The position numbers were made by a program, and so were the translations under genes. Shown in pieces: positions 56,419 to 64,000 of a stretch of 64,000 bases of DNA. Numbering within the stretch: position 1 is the first letter of the stretch; the number at the start of each line of letters is the position of its first letter. Source of the DNA: Prosthecobacter sp. (GTDB taxonomy: Bacteria > Verrucomicrobiota > Verrucomicrobiia > Verrucomicrobiales > Verrucomicrobiaceae); contig NZ_JAGRPF010000110.1 in assembly GCF_020439865.1 (NCBI RefSeq), positions 49,442 through 113,441 on the forward strand. The letters run 5' to 3'. A model generated the notes under the pieces. The model saw only the letters and a list, made by a program, of their open reading frames with translations. It searched no databases and was not told the origin of the DNA.

Positions 56419-57219
56419 TCACTTCGTTGCTTCCGCTGGCTTGGCGTTCTCGTCGCGCTGATGCAGCGGACGGACCCAGATGTTGCGGTAGCGGGTGGGA
56501 TTGTGGTGATCTTGGAGCGCAAAGCCGAACTCTTGTACCTTCGCGTCCATTTCCACGGCGTGCTGCACGATGACGCCGTTGTGAATCACGGTGAGGCGGG
56601 CGGGTTGCAAGACGTTGCCCTTGTCGTCGATCTTCGCGCACTCGCAGATGATGTCGTAGCTCTGCCACTCGCCGGGTTTGCGGCTGGCATTCACGAGCGG
56701 CGGATACCGGTTGTAGATGGCAGCGGCCTGGCCGTCGGGATAGGTGTCGTTGTCGTATGAGTCGAGCACCTGCACCTCGCCCCAGCCGTGGATGAGCACG
56801 CCGCTGTTGCCGCGGCCCTGGCTGCTGCCGACAACCTCAGTGGGCGTGGCCCACTCGAGGTGAATCTGGCAGGAGCCGAATTTGTCCTTCGTGTCGATGT
56901 CACCGCCCTTCGGTTTGATCTCTGCGTAACCGTTTTCGATCTTCCAGCTTGGAACGTCACTTTGATCAGGATCTCCGTTGCGTGGCTTGCGGATGAATTT
57001 GGAGAGGTCCTTGCCATCGAATAGGACGATCGCATCGCTCGGCGGTGTGTTTTCCGTCGGCGGCGTGATCACCGTAGGCCGAGGTCGCTGCATGTCACCC
57101 TGCCGGTAGATGCCGCCGGGGGTGAAGGGCTTTTCTTTTTTCGGTTCGGCTTTCTTCGCAGGTTCGGCACCAGCAGCGAAAACGACGGATGCAAAGAGGA
57201 CAAGCAAGGCAGTTTTCAT
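56419..57219 (-). CDS. DUF1080-family exported protein (3-keto-disaccharide hydrolase-like)
   Basis: A 266-residue secreted beta-sandwich protein with signal peptide MKTALLVLFASVVFAAGAEP and a lysine/proline linker. DUF1080 signatures are AIVLFDGKDLSKFI, WKIENGYAEIKPKGGDI, KDKFGSCQIHLEWATP, GRGNSGVLIHGWGEVQVLDS and NPTRYRNIWVRPL. Members have been linked to hydrolysis of 3-keto-glycosides, with a concanavalin-like fold. It follows the PVC heme-propeller gene after nine bases on the same strand, a pairing seen in many PVC genomes. Substrate cannot be fixed from sequence. Confidence 0.92.
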   Translation of the reverse strand: MKTALLVLFASVVFAAGAEPAKKAEPKKEKPFTPGGIYRQGDMQRPRPTVITPPTENTPPSDAIVLFDGKDLSKFIRKPRNGDPDQSDVPSWKIENGYAEIKPKGGDIDTKDKFGSCQIHLEWATPTEVVGSSQGRGNSGVLIHGWGEVQVLDSYDNDTYPDGQAAAIYNRYPPLVNASRKPGEWQSYDIICECAKIDDKGNVLQPARLTVIHNGVIVQHAVEMDAKVQEFGFALQDHHNPTRYRNIWVRPLHQRDENAKPAEATK

Positions 57220-57228
57220 CGGCAGGGA

Positions 57229-60200
57229 TTATTTAAACACTTTGTCGTCCTTGTTCCCGCCGCTGACGACGTAGGCGACGAGGTCGAGGAGTTCGTCTTG
57301 ATTGAGCGAGTTGATGAGGCCGGGGGGCATCATGCTGACTTTGCGGGTGCCTTTCTTGGCGATGTCGCTTTCATTGATGGCCATGTGGTCATTGGGCGCG
57401 AAGGGGTTGGTCATGATGAAGACCTTGCCGTTTTCCTCGACGACGATGCGGCCGATGATGATGCTGCCGTCTTTCTTGGTGATCTCGTGGCTGTCATACT
57501 GGTCGGAGATGACCTTGCTGGGATCGACGATGTTCTCCATGAGGTCGCGCATGGTGTAGCGGTTGCCAGCGCCGGTGAGGTCGGGGCCGATGCTGCCGCC
57601 GTCGCCGTTGAAGCGATGGCAGATGGCGCACATGGTGCTGCGATACATGGCCTCGCCATTCGCAAAGTCGCGGCCTTTGAGTCCGCCCGCGGTGAGGGCG
57701 ACGACTTCATCGACGGTCCAGTTTTTGCCGGGTCCCTTCGGGGCGACGTAATTGGGCGCGGCGGTGAGGGCCTCTACTTTGCTGCTGAGCGTGTCGAGTT
57801 CGGCGAGTTCCGGCTGAGGCACGAAGGTGGCGAGCGCGTCTTTGCGGATGTTTTCGATGAAACCTTTGAAGCTGTTGCCGCCCTTCCACGTGCGTGCGTG
57901 CGGGAACCAGGAGAAGTAAGTCTGACGCAGTTCAGGCGTCCAGCCAGCAGTAGCGTTGCGTAGCGCGGCCATGTAGCTGATCTGCTGCGCGTTCGGGCGG
58001 CTGCCTGCCGCGGCGCGTGCGGCGTTAGCGTAGCCGTCATTGCGGCTCAGCACGGCATCGCTGGCGACTTCCTGGAAGTCGTCTTTGGCAGTGGCCATGA
58101 GCGCGAGTGTTTTAGAGACGACCTTCGGCGAATCGACGGCAACGAGAATCTGGCAGAGCTCGCGGTTGATCATCGGATCTTCGGCAGGATAAACAGCGTC
58201 GAGTGCCTCGGCGATTTGCGTGCAGACTTCGGCACTGGGTTTGCCCAGACGGGTCAGCACAAGTTCAAGCGCACGCAGGGCGGCGAGTTGCTGGCTGAGA
58301 GGAAGTTTGGTGCCTTTGAGATTGCCGAGAGCCGTGAGCATTCGGCCCTGCAATTCGACATTTTCGGGCACGACATTTCCGATCGGTTCGGAGGAGGTGC
58401 CGGTGGGTTTGGCAGCGGGTTTGCCACCCGTGTGAGCCGACTTGGCGCCCGTGACACGAGCGAGGGCGATGATGCCTTCGATCAATGCGACTGGTTGCGT
58501 TTCATTGAGAGCCTTGTCTTGCCAAAGATCGACGGGCAACTTTTCGATCGCGACGCGTGCGGCGTAGCGCACGTTGCGATCGCTGTGGCTGAGGTAACCC
58601 CAGAGCTTCCCGAGGTCACCCGCGGTGGTGTGGGAGGCCTCGATGGCGTGGCGCATGCGCGTTTCTTCATCGAGCGGCAGCGCCTTGGCTGGCGCGGTGG
58701 ATTCATCACCGACGTAAGTCACGCGATAGACGCCGGACTGCGTGCGACGTCCGCCGACGGCAAAGTACATCGCACCATCTTTCGGATGAATGACGACGTC
58801 GGTCAGCGGCAGCGGCTTGCCAAAGACGAACTCCTCCTTCGTGGCGTCGTAGCTGGCACCTTTGCTCTCGAGGTGGATGGCCCACATGGTGCCATAGGTC
58901 CAGTCGTTGATGAAGACGGCGTGCTGATACTTTGCGGGGAATTTTGCGCCGGTGCCGGCGACGACACCCGTGGGACTGCCTGGCCCGATGTCGAGCGTGG
59001 CGGGCAGTGAGTCGGCGTAGTAGCTCGGCCATTTGCCGCTGCCGCTGCGCCAGCCGTAGTCCGCGCCGCTGACGCAGTGATTCACGCGTGTGGGGCGATA
59101 CCACGGGCTGCCGATGTCCCATTCCATGTCGGCGTCATAGGTGAAGAGTTCGCCCTGGTCGTTGAAGCAGATGTCAAACTCGTTGCGGAAGCCGGAGCAG
59201 AATAGCTCCACGTTTTTGCCATCAGGATCCATGCTGCAAATGAAGCCACCGGGAGCGAGGCGCCCGCGTGCATGACCATTCGCGTCCCACAGGCGCGGCA
59301 GCACATGATCTTCGGACCAAATCTTGGCAGGGCGACTGGTGCTGAGTTCCTCAGGCAGTTCGGTGTGGTTGCCGCCATTGAAGAAGATGCGTTTGCCGTC
59401 CGGGCTCACGACCATGCTGTGCAGGCCGTGTTCGCCGCCGCCCTTCATGGTCACGAGTTTCTCGGTCTTGTCGTATTGATCGTCGCCGTTTGTGTCGCGC
59501 AGGCGGTAGAGGCCGTTTTTCTGGCCGTCCTCGTTCACCATGACGTAGAGGCTGTCGAAGGCGGCGAGCAGACCGTGCGCTTTGCCCATTTCAATCGCGA
59601 GCTTCTCGGGCTTGAGGTTCTCGGGCTTGCCGATGGCGGGAACGCTCATGCGGTAGATGCTGCCATACTGGTCGCAGGCGATGAGGCGGCCCTTTGGATC
59701 GACCGTCAGCGCCACCCAGGAGCCTTCCTGGTCCTTCGGCACGTTGTAGAGCTTTTCCACTTTGAAACCTTTCGGCACCGTGATCTCAGCAGCAGCGATG
59801 GATTCGGCCGGGCCATCGTTTTTTCCGCCGCCTGGTTTTCCATCCAGCGCCAGACCCCAAGGGCCTTTGCCATAGATCTCGATCTCTGCAGCCGGTTTCC
59901 ACGCATTCTTGCCCGTGGCTGTGGCCTCCCACGTGCCGTTCGTCTCCACCAGCACCTTTTCCGTGCCGTTCGCCACCTTGATAGTGAGGCGTGCGATCAT
60001 CGCCGCGATGCCTCCTTTGTTGTGGGCGCTGACGGTGATCTCATTTTGTTCGCCTCGTTTGATCTCCTTGCTCACATCCACTTTGGACCGCTCCTGCCAG
60101 TCGGGATTGGTCAGCACCTTTTTGCCGTTGAGGAAAGCCTCGGCACCGTTGTCGCAGGTCAGCTCGAGGGTGGCAAAGTGGGCGTTGGCCGGGATTTCAA

Positions 60201-60327
60201 AACGATGACGGAAGGTCACGTCCTTGTCTTTGGTGGCATCTTTGGTCAGCCAGATCCAGAGCGGGGCTGCGGATGCAGTGTTGAGCAGGAAGACGAATGC
60301 GAGCGTGGAGAGAATACGGGGCGACAT
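57229..60327 (-). CDS. PVC-type heme-binding propeller protein with C-terminal CxxCH
   Basis: A 1032-residue exported protein. Signal peptide MSPRILSTLAFVFLLNTASA is followed by a jelly-roll domain (about 20-150, HRFEIPANAHFATLELTCDN). A membrane-bound-dehydrogenase-type propeller (about 175-560) carries FKVEKLYNVPKDQEGSWVAL, GLHSMVVSPDGKRIFFNGGN, GFRNEFDICFNDQGELFTYD and DWTYGTMWAIHLE. HEAT-like helical repeats follow (590-850), then a cytochrome c domain with C900/C903/H904 (CAICHRFNGDGG) and a methionine-rich KVSMMPPGL that may give the second heme ligand. Such proteins are suspected periplasmic oxidoreductases in sugar degradation. The DUF1080 gene is nine bases downstream. Confidence 0.9.
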   Translation of the reverse strand: MSPRILSTLAFVFLLNTASAAPLWIWLTKDATKDKDVTFRHRFEIPANAHFATLELTCDNGAEAFLNGKKVLTNPDWQERSKVDVSKEIKRGEQNEITVSAHNKGGIAAMIARLTIKVANGTEKVLVETNGTWEATATGKNAWKPAAEIEIYGKGPWGLALDGKPGGGKNDGPAESIAAAEITVPKGFKVEKLYNVPKDQEGSWVALTVDPKGRLIACDQYGSIYRMSVPAIGKPENLKPEKLAIEMGKAHGLLAAFDSLYVMVNEDGQKNGLYRLRDTNGDDQYDKTEKLVTMKGGGEHGLHSMVVSPDGKRIFFNGGNHTELPEELSTSRPAKIWSEDHVLPRLWDANGHARGRLAPGGFICSMDPDGKNVELFCSGFRNEFDICFNDQGELFTYDADMEWDIGSPWYRPTRVNHCVSGADYGWRSGSGKWPSYYADSLPATLDIGPGSPTGVVAGTGAKFPAKYQHAVFINDWTYGTMWAIHLESKGASYDATKEEFVFGKPLPLTDVVIHPKDGAMYFAVGGRRTQSGVYRVTYVGDESTAPAKALPLDEETRMRHAIEASHTTAGDLGKLWGYLSHSDRNVRYAARVAIEKLPVDLWQDKALNETQPVALIEGIIALARVTGAKSAHTGGKPAAKPTGTSSEPIGNVVPENVELQGRMLTALGNLKGTKLPLSQQLAALRALELVLTRLGKPSAEVCTQIAEALDAVYPAEDPMINRELCQILVAVDSPKVVSKTLALMATAKDDFQEVASDAVLSRNDGYANAARAAAGSRPNAQQISYMAALRNATAGWTPELRQTYFSWFPHARTWKGGNSFKGFIENIRKDALATFVPQPELAELDTLSSKVEALTAAPNYVAPKGPGKNWTVDEVVALTAGGLKGRDFANGEAMYRSTMCAICHRFNGDGGSIGPDLTGAGNRYTMRDLMENIVDPSKVISDQYDSHEITKKDGSIIIGRIVVEENGKVFIMTNPFAPNDHMAINESDIAKKGTRKVSMMPPGLINSLNQDELLDLVAYVVSGGNKDDKVFK

Positions 60328-60428
60328 GGTGGGCGAAAAATACGCTCCAAATCACCCGACGTTGCACGCGATCATCGCTCACGTGGGAATGGGCCATAAC
60401 AGCCGGTTAAGCTGTTCGAATGCCCGTT

Positions 60429-60785
60429 CTAAACGTGATTGCCATTCATGGCGTGATCACCGTTCATGCTGTGATTGCCATTCATCTGGCTTACCGAAAG
60501 AGCGGCCACCCGGGACTTGAGCTCCTTGCTGGGCTTGAAACGCACCACGCAACGATCGGGAATCATGACTTCAGAATTTGGCTGCTTAGGGTTACGTCCA
60601 ATTTTGCCTCGGGCTACCCGAAGGTCAAAGGTTCCGAAAGTTCTCAAAGTGACCTCGTTCCCTTCACTTAGATTCTTTGAAACCAATTCCATAAACGCCT
60701 CGACCATGGCCAGTGTGTCGGCGTGTTTGATACCGGTGGCGTTGCTGAGTTCGGCAACCAGATCTTTTTTGGTGATCGTTGTCAT
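60429..60785 (-). CDS. HU-family DNA-binding protein with MNGxH-repeat tail
   Basis: A 118-residue HU/IHF-family nucleoid protein. The fold is complete: KKDLVAELSNATGIKHADTL for helix 1, VTLRTFGTFDLRVARGKIGR leading into the beta arm with NPKQPNSEVMIPDRCVVRFK (proline at the arm tip is replaced), and the end KPSKELKSRV. After about residue 99 it carries a non-canonical tail of three hexapeptides, MNGNHS, MNGDHA and MNGNHV. Typical HU ends near residue 95. The three histidines might bind metal, or the tail could modulate DNA binding (inference). The gene is downstream of RNase HIII on the same strand, with a 67-base spacer containing an inverted repeat. Confidence 0.9.
   Translation of the reverse strand: MTTITKKDLVAELSNATGIKHADTLAMVEAFMELVSKNLSEGNEVTLRTFGTFDLRVARGKIGRNPKQPNSEVMIPDRCVVRFKPSKELKSRVAALSVSQMNGNHSMNGDHAMNGNHV
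60432..60485 (-). repeat. Three 18-base tandem repeats coding for the HU tail
   Basis: Three consecutive 18-base units encode MNGNHS, MNGDHA and MNGNHV. The first and third share an identical 15-base core, ATGAATGGCAATCAC; the second differs at three positions. This points to recent slippage or duplication, and repeat number may vary between strains. Confidence 0.8.
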
Positions 60786-60830
60786 ATGGGAGGTGACTAG
60801 CGAGACGTTTAATGAGGTGCAACTAAATTC

Positions 60831-60862
60831 TGTGTCGAATTATCGGCATTACCTACGACACA
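60831..60862 (-). promoter_or_regulatory. Inverted and direct repeats upstream of the HU gene
   Basis: TGTGTCG (60831-60837) and CGACACA (60856-60862) form a seven-base inverted repeat spaced by 18, and ATCGGCAT occurs at 60842-60849 and 60863-60870. They span the RNase HIII stop and the HU upstream region. A regulator site is possible, but no matching factor is known. Confidence 0.3.
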
Positions 60863-61812
60863 ATCGGCATATTTTGATCATCGCAATCCGAAACTGACCC
60901 GGACAGCACCTCTGAACTGGTGCGGAAGTGAATTTTGCAATGGGTCCGCAGAACATCGTTCCCATGTTGGCTGACCAAGTTTGCCGCGGTTTCTTTGACC
61001 AGACTTGAGACTCCTTTGTGAAGCACGATTCCAAGCTTCTGGCCCTGCGACTTCAACCATCCAACAAAGGCTTCCCGCGCCAGGATGGAGGCGGCCGCCA
61101 CTGCAGGGTCGCTCTCAGCCTTGGTCCGCTGAATGAGTTCGATTTTGCGCCCGCGCTCCTGCAACGCACGTTGCAACACAGCGGGGTTGGCAAACTGATC
61201 GGAGATCGCGCGCGGACAGTCGGGCACGCGCTCCAGCAGGTTCTCAATGACGCGGGCATGTCCCCAGGCCAGCAGGCGGTTCAGATTGCCAAACTTGGCG
61301 TGCAATTCGTTGTACCGCTCAGGGTGAATGGAGATCACCTCCCAGGCGAGCCCGGGTATGCTTCGAATGTCGGCCGCAATTTTAAATATGCGATCGTCGC
61401 TGCTGATGCGCTTGCTGTCCACGGCTCCGATCTCGCGCAGTTGGCGTGCCACATCGCCATCAATATAGACGCCCGCGATCACCAAGGGGCCGAAGAAGTC
61501 GCCCTTGCCGCTCTCGTCTACGCCGATGTGCGGTTGGAACATCTCTGGATGATGAATCTCCTCATAACCGAGTTTGGCCTCACCCAGCACTTCCGGTTCG
61601 AGCAGGTTGGAGACGAAGTCCTCTGTTTCTTTCCCTTGGACGACTACCTTCGGGCCCTTTTCATAGACCAGGACATTTACTTTCGATTTGGCCGCAGCGT
61701 AGAGGCAGTAGGGTTTGGTTTGAAACTCAAAGCCCCGCTCTTCCAGCAGCGTGCGCAGTTTCTCCGCCTGGGTGGAGGTAAGCGCGTGGGTGTAGCTGGT
61801 CAGGGCAGGCAT
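60853..61812 (-). CDS. rnhC: Ribonuclease HIII
   Basis: A 319-residue type 2 RNase H (HIII) that cleaves RNA in RNA/DNA hybrids. The start at 61812 (MPALTSYTHALTSTQAEKL) is preferred over a frame extension to 61833. Residues 1-85 form the N-terminal TBP-like substrate-binding domain (GFEFQTKPYCLYAAAKSKVN, VVVQGKETEDFV) that distinguishes HIII from HII. The catalytic domain has GVDESGKGDFFGPLVIAGVY (Asp/Glu), AVDSKRISSDD and a late aspartate in TKAESDPAVAAASILAREAF. It is divergent from mutY across 74 bases and is followed by the HU gene. The last 20 or so residues go beyond the catalytic core and are not conserved. Confidence 0.92.
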   Translation of the reverse strand: MPALTSYTHALTSTQAEKLRTLLEERGFEFQTKPYCLYAAAKSKVNVLVYEKGPKVVVQGKETEDFVSNLLEPEVLGEAKLGYEEIHHPEMFQPHIGVDESGKGDFFGPLVIAGVYIDGDVARQLREIGAVDSKRISSDDRIFKIAADIRSIPGLAWEVISIHPERYNELHAKFGNLNRLLAWGHARVIENLLERVPDCPRAISDQFANPAVLQRALQERGRKIELIQRTKAESDPAVAAASILAREAFVGWLKSQGQKLGIVLHKGVSSLVKETAANLVSQHGNDVLRTHCKIHFRTSSEVLSGSVSDCDDQNMPIVS

Positions 61813-61886
61813 GAGGGGTAAAATTAAACGCACAAGCGATCAAAGATTCATGAAAAATGCGAGGGCTCGTTGATAAGTGATGCACA

Positions 61887-62915
61887 ATGTCCTCTCACAC
61901 TGCCACGCCTCAGCCCCACGCAATCGTGGAAGAGCTTGTGAACTGGTTTCAGCAGCACGCGCGTGACTATCCCTGGCGGCGCACGCGTGATCCGTATGCG
62001 ATTCTCGTTTCCGAAGTGATGCTGCAGCAGACGCAAATCCCGACCGTGCTGGGACGCGGCTTCTATTCACGATGGATGGAACGGTTCCCTGATTTTTCAT
62101 CACTGGCCGCCGCTCGTGAAGAGGAAGTGCTCAAGGTGTGGGAGGGGTTGGGGTACTATCGGCGTGCACGTAATCTTCAAAAGCTAGCCCGGGAAGTGAT
62201 GGAGAATCATGCAGGAGAGTTTCCGCGTGACCACGCGGCCATCCTGGCCCTGCCCGGTGTTGGCCCTTACACAGCGGGTGCGGTGGCCAGTTTTGCCTTC
62301 GGCCTCGCTGAACCCATCGTTGATGGCAACATCGCGCGTGTCCTTTCTCGCATCCATGATGACGCCACACCGGTCGACTCAACTGCAGGGGCGAAGCGGT
62401 TGTGGGAGCGGGCGAGGGCGCTCGTGCACGCCACGGATGATCCGCGTGCGTTGAACTCCGCACTCATGGAGTTAGGTCAGACGCATTGCACGCCGACAAA
62501 GCCAGCGTGTGATCTCTGTCCGGTGCGCAGCCATTGCCGCACCACTGATCCGGAGTCACTTCCTGTGAAGAGTGTACGTCAGGAGATCACGGCGATCACG
62601 GAGCGGGTCATTTTTCTGCGCACCAGCGAAGGTGTTTTGTTGGAACTCGAGACAGGCAGGCGACGCACGGGCCTTTGGAAGCTGCCTGCCATGAATGCAG
62701 ACCAACCGCCGCCGGTGCTGATGCGCACGCACTACAGCATCACTCGTTACAAGGTCACGCTGTGGGTGCATGAGCCGCATGCCCACGACGGCGTCTGGCC
62801 GGATACGCATCGCATCATTCCTTTCACAGAACTGGAGTCCACGCCCATGTCGGCGCCCTATCGTCGGGTGCTGCGGGAACTCATGCAGCGAGGTGAATTC
62901 AAACTGGATGTTTGA
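61887..62915 (+). CDS. mutY: A/G-specific adenine glycosylase
   Basis: A 342-residue base-excision-repair glycosylase that removes adenine opposite 8-oxoguanine. The HhH-GPD core has YPWRRTRDPYAILVSEVMLQ with the catalytic glutamate, LPGVGPYTAGAVASFAFG as the helix-hairpin-helix and PIVDGNIARVLSRI with the catalytic aspartate. The 4Fe-4S ligands follow the C-x6-C-x2-C-x5-C spacing in CTPTKPACDLCPVRSHC. The C-terminal Nudix-like 8-oxoG recognition domain includes GLWKLPAMNADQ and ITRYKVTLWVHEPHA. It is full length. The leader shows no Shine-Dalgarno motif. A ZnuA-like gene follows 55 bases later and is unrelated in function. Confidence 0.95.
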   Translation: MSSHTATPQPHAIVEELVNWFQQHARDYPWRRTRDPYAILVSEVMLQQTQIPTVLGRGFYSRWMERFPDFSSLAAAREEEVLKVWEGLGYYRRARNLQKLAREVMENHAGEFPRDHAAILALPGVGPYTAGAVASFAFGLAEPIVDGNIARVLSRIHDDATPVDSTAGAKRLWERARALVHATDDPRALNSALMELGQTHCTPTKPACDLCPVRSHCRTTDPESLPVKSVRQEITAITERVIFLRTSEGVLLELETGRRRTGLWKLPAMNADQPPPVLMRTHYSITRYKVTLWVHEPHAHDGVWPDTHRIIPFTELESTPMSAPYRRVLRELMQRGEFKLDV

Positions 62916-62970
62916 AACTGCATTTTGCCATTTACTTCCGAAGCATTTCAGACTGCTATCTTCGCACACT

Positions 62971-63900
62971 ATGAAATTACGATTCTTCCTTTCCAGCCTC
63001 TTGGTTCTCCTTGGTGCCTGCAAACCTAGTTCGACTGAGCCGGGTGATGGGAAGTCAGTTGCTGTTCCGGCCAGATCCGGCAAACCGCAGGTGCTTGTCG
63101 CAAATTATCCGCTGCAGTATTTTGCCCAATGCATCGCAGGTGATGCTGTGGAAGTGAGGTTTCTTGCGCCAAAGGACGACGACCCTGCCTTCTGGCAACC
63201 GGACGATGCGGCGATCACCGCGTTTCAAAATGCGGATCTCATTTTGATGAACGGCGCTACGTATTCGAAATGGGCGGACAAAGTCACGTTGCCGGAGTCC
63301 AAGGTGGTGGATACCTCTGCTGCTTTTGCCAACACGTTCATCGAAATCAACGACGCCACCACGCACAGTCACGGTCCGGGCGGTGCGCACAGTCACAGCG
63401 GCACCGCATTTACCACTTGGGTCGATTTCAATCAGGCGGCCATGCAGGCCCAGGCCGTTGGTGAGGCGCTGACGAAACTTGTGCCCGACGCCAAAGATGT
63501 GATCGCCAAAAACACCGAGGCGCTCAAAGACGAACTGGAGTCCTTGGATGATCGCATGAGTGCGCTAAGCCGTCGGTTGGTGCAGCATCCGCTCGTCGCA
63601 TCACATCCTGTGTATCATTACCTCGCACGGCGTTATGGACTGAATCTGAAGTCTGTCTTGTGGGAACCGGAAACGGTGCCGGATGACAACGCAATGAACG
63701 ACTTGAAGAGCATTCTTGCCGGCCATCGAGCGCGCTGGATGATCTGGGAAGGTGAGCCTGCGAAGGAGAGTGTGGAAAAGATCGCAGCGCTCGGTCTGAA
63801 AAGCGTTGTGTTTGATCCCTGCGGCAACGTGCCGGATAGCGGCGACTTCATGACCGTCATGAAGGCCAATGTGGAGGCAATGGAAAAGGCGTTTCAGTGA
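62971..63900 (+). CDS. Zinc/manganese ABC transporter substrate-binding lipoprotein (ZnuA-like)
   Basis: A 309-residue metal-binding lipoprotein. The lipobox LLGAC lies in the signal peptide (SLLVLLGACKPSS), so the mature protein is lipid-anchored. Cluster A-I fold features: VLVANYPLQYFAQCIAGD at the start, AFQNADLILMNGATYSKWAD, a histidine-rich loop THSHGPGGAHSHSG, the HPLVASHPVYHYLARRYGL segment and VVFDPCGNVPDSGDFM at the end. The usual first His ligand region is replaced by FWQPDDAAITAFQ, so metal coordination differs from standard ZnuA. No permease or ATPase gene is present before the window edge. Zinc is likely but not certain. Confidence 0.82.
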   Translation: MKLRFFLSSLLVLLGACKPSSTEPGDGKSVAVPARSGKPQVLVANYPLQYFAQCIAGDAVEVRFLAPKDDDPAFWQPDDAAITAFQNADLILMNGATYSKWADKVTLPESKVVDTSAAFANTFIEINDATTHSHGPGGAHSHSGTAFTTWVDFNQAAMQAQAVGEALTKLVPDAKDVIAKNTEALKDELESLDDRMSALSRRLVQHPLVASHPVYHYLARRYGLNLKSVLWEPETVPDDNAMNDLKSILAGHRARWMIWEGEPAKESVEKIAALGLKSVVFDPCGNVPDSGDFMTVMKANVEAMEKAFQ

Positions 63901-63920
63901 CGTGTTGAGGTTTTAGGGAT

Positions 63921-63945
63921 AAAAAATGCCTTGGGAATTCCAAGG
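63921..63945 (-). terminator. Hairpin with T-tract on the minus strand at the right edge
   Basis: CCTTGG (63929-63934) and CCAAGG (63940-63945) form a six-base stem with a five-base loop; read on minus the stem is followed by CATTTTTT. It could terminate a minus-strand gene lying beyond the right edge. The last 100 bases hold no gene and are AT-rich. A second small stem (CGGCT/AGCCG) lies at about 63975-63989. Confidence 0.4.
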
Positions 63946-64000
63946 ATAAGAAAAATTTAGATTTTGTGTTTGACCGGCTAATAAAGCCGTGGCAAGATGC

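Noticed and set aside
62916..62970. A Zur-type operator before the ZnuA-like gene
   Set aside because: TGAAACTGC and GCATTTCA form only an imperfect, widely spaced inverted repeat that does not match the known Zur box layout.

Overview
The window reads as a chromosomal segment of a high-GC member of the PVC superphylum, most likely Verrucomicrobia (a Prosthecobacter- or Verrucomicrobium-like organism). The pointers are an LpxC-FabZ fusion, a PVC-type c-type-cytochrome propeller protein, DUF1552, DUF1592 and DUF1080 family genes, a Ser/Thr kinase carrying sulfatase-modifying-factor (FGE) domains, SHD1-like domains, and PQQ-type propellers. Lipid A genes and many exported proteins show a diderm envelope. 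There are no rRNA or tRNA genes, no CRISPR array, no insertion sequence and no prophage. No gap between genes exceeds 300 bases; the longest is the 188 bases before rpmI.

Layout. 0-2.2 kb: an AraC regulator cut by the left edge, then a CNNM/CBS (HlyC/CorC) membrane protein. 2.2-8.6 kb (minus): an ECF-like sigma factor, a 1464-residue membrane Ser/Thr kinase with three FGE-fold domains, a 50-codon thioredoxin remnant and an exported SHD1-domain protein, probably one signalling unit. 8.7-12.1 kb (minus): a hybrid histidine kinase, a Tat-exported propeller and SixA. 12.3-16.6 kb: rpmI-rplT-pheS-pheT with a clear terminator/attenuator before pheS. 16.6-19.1 kb (minus): a SurA-like chaperone, an orphan RelE-fold protein and a class V aminotransferase. 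19.3-26.8 kb: acetyl-CoA synthetase, then a four-gene set of two PQQ-type propellers flanking a GH75-like lipoprotein and an unrecognised membrane protein.

26.9-38.8 kb is an envelope/polysaccharide region. lpxC-fabZ, lpxA, a GT4 glycosyltransferase, an SGNH hydrolase and a membrane acyltransferase lie on plus. A tightly coupled minus operon carries a MurJ/Wzx-like flippase, an O-antigen polymerase/ligase-like protein, a single-chain double glycosyltransferase and an asparagine synthetase-like amidotransferase. Then follow glgX (minus) and a tandem SGNH hydrolase (plus).

42.4-56.4 kb holds a two-component system whose sensor has discoidin-like extracellular domains. It is divergent from a five-gene plus-strand array: a 1683-residue exported propeller/CBM protein, DUF1552, a diheme DUF1592-type protein, an alpha/beta hydrolase and a leucine-rich-repeat protein. 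The arrangement suggests carbohydrate sensing coupled to exported degradation or redox functions (inference). 56.4-60.3 kb (minus): a PVC heme-propeller protein and a DUF1080 protein. 60.4-63.9 kb: an HU protein with a His-containing repeat tail, RNase HIII, MutY and a ZnuA-like metal-binding lipoprotein.

Across the window recognisable Shine-Dalgarno sequences are nearly absent; many starts follow pyrimidine-rich leaders instead. Several convergent gene pairs have almost no space between their stop codons.
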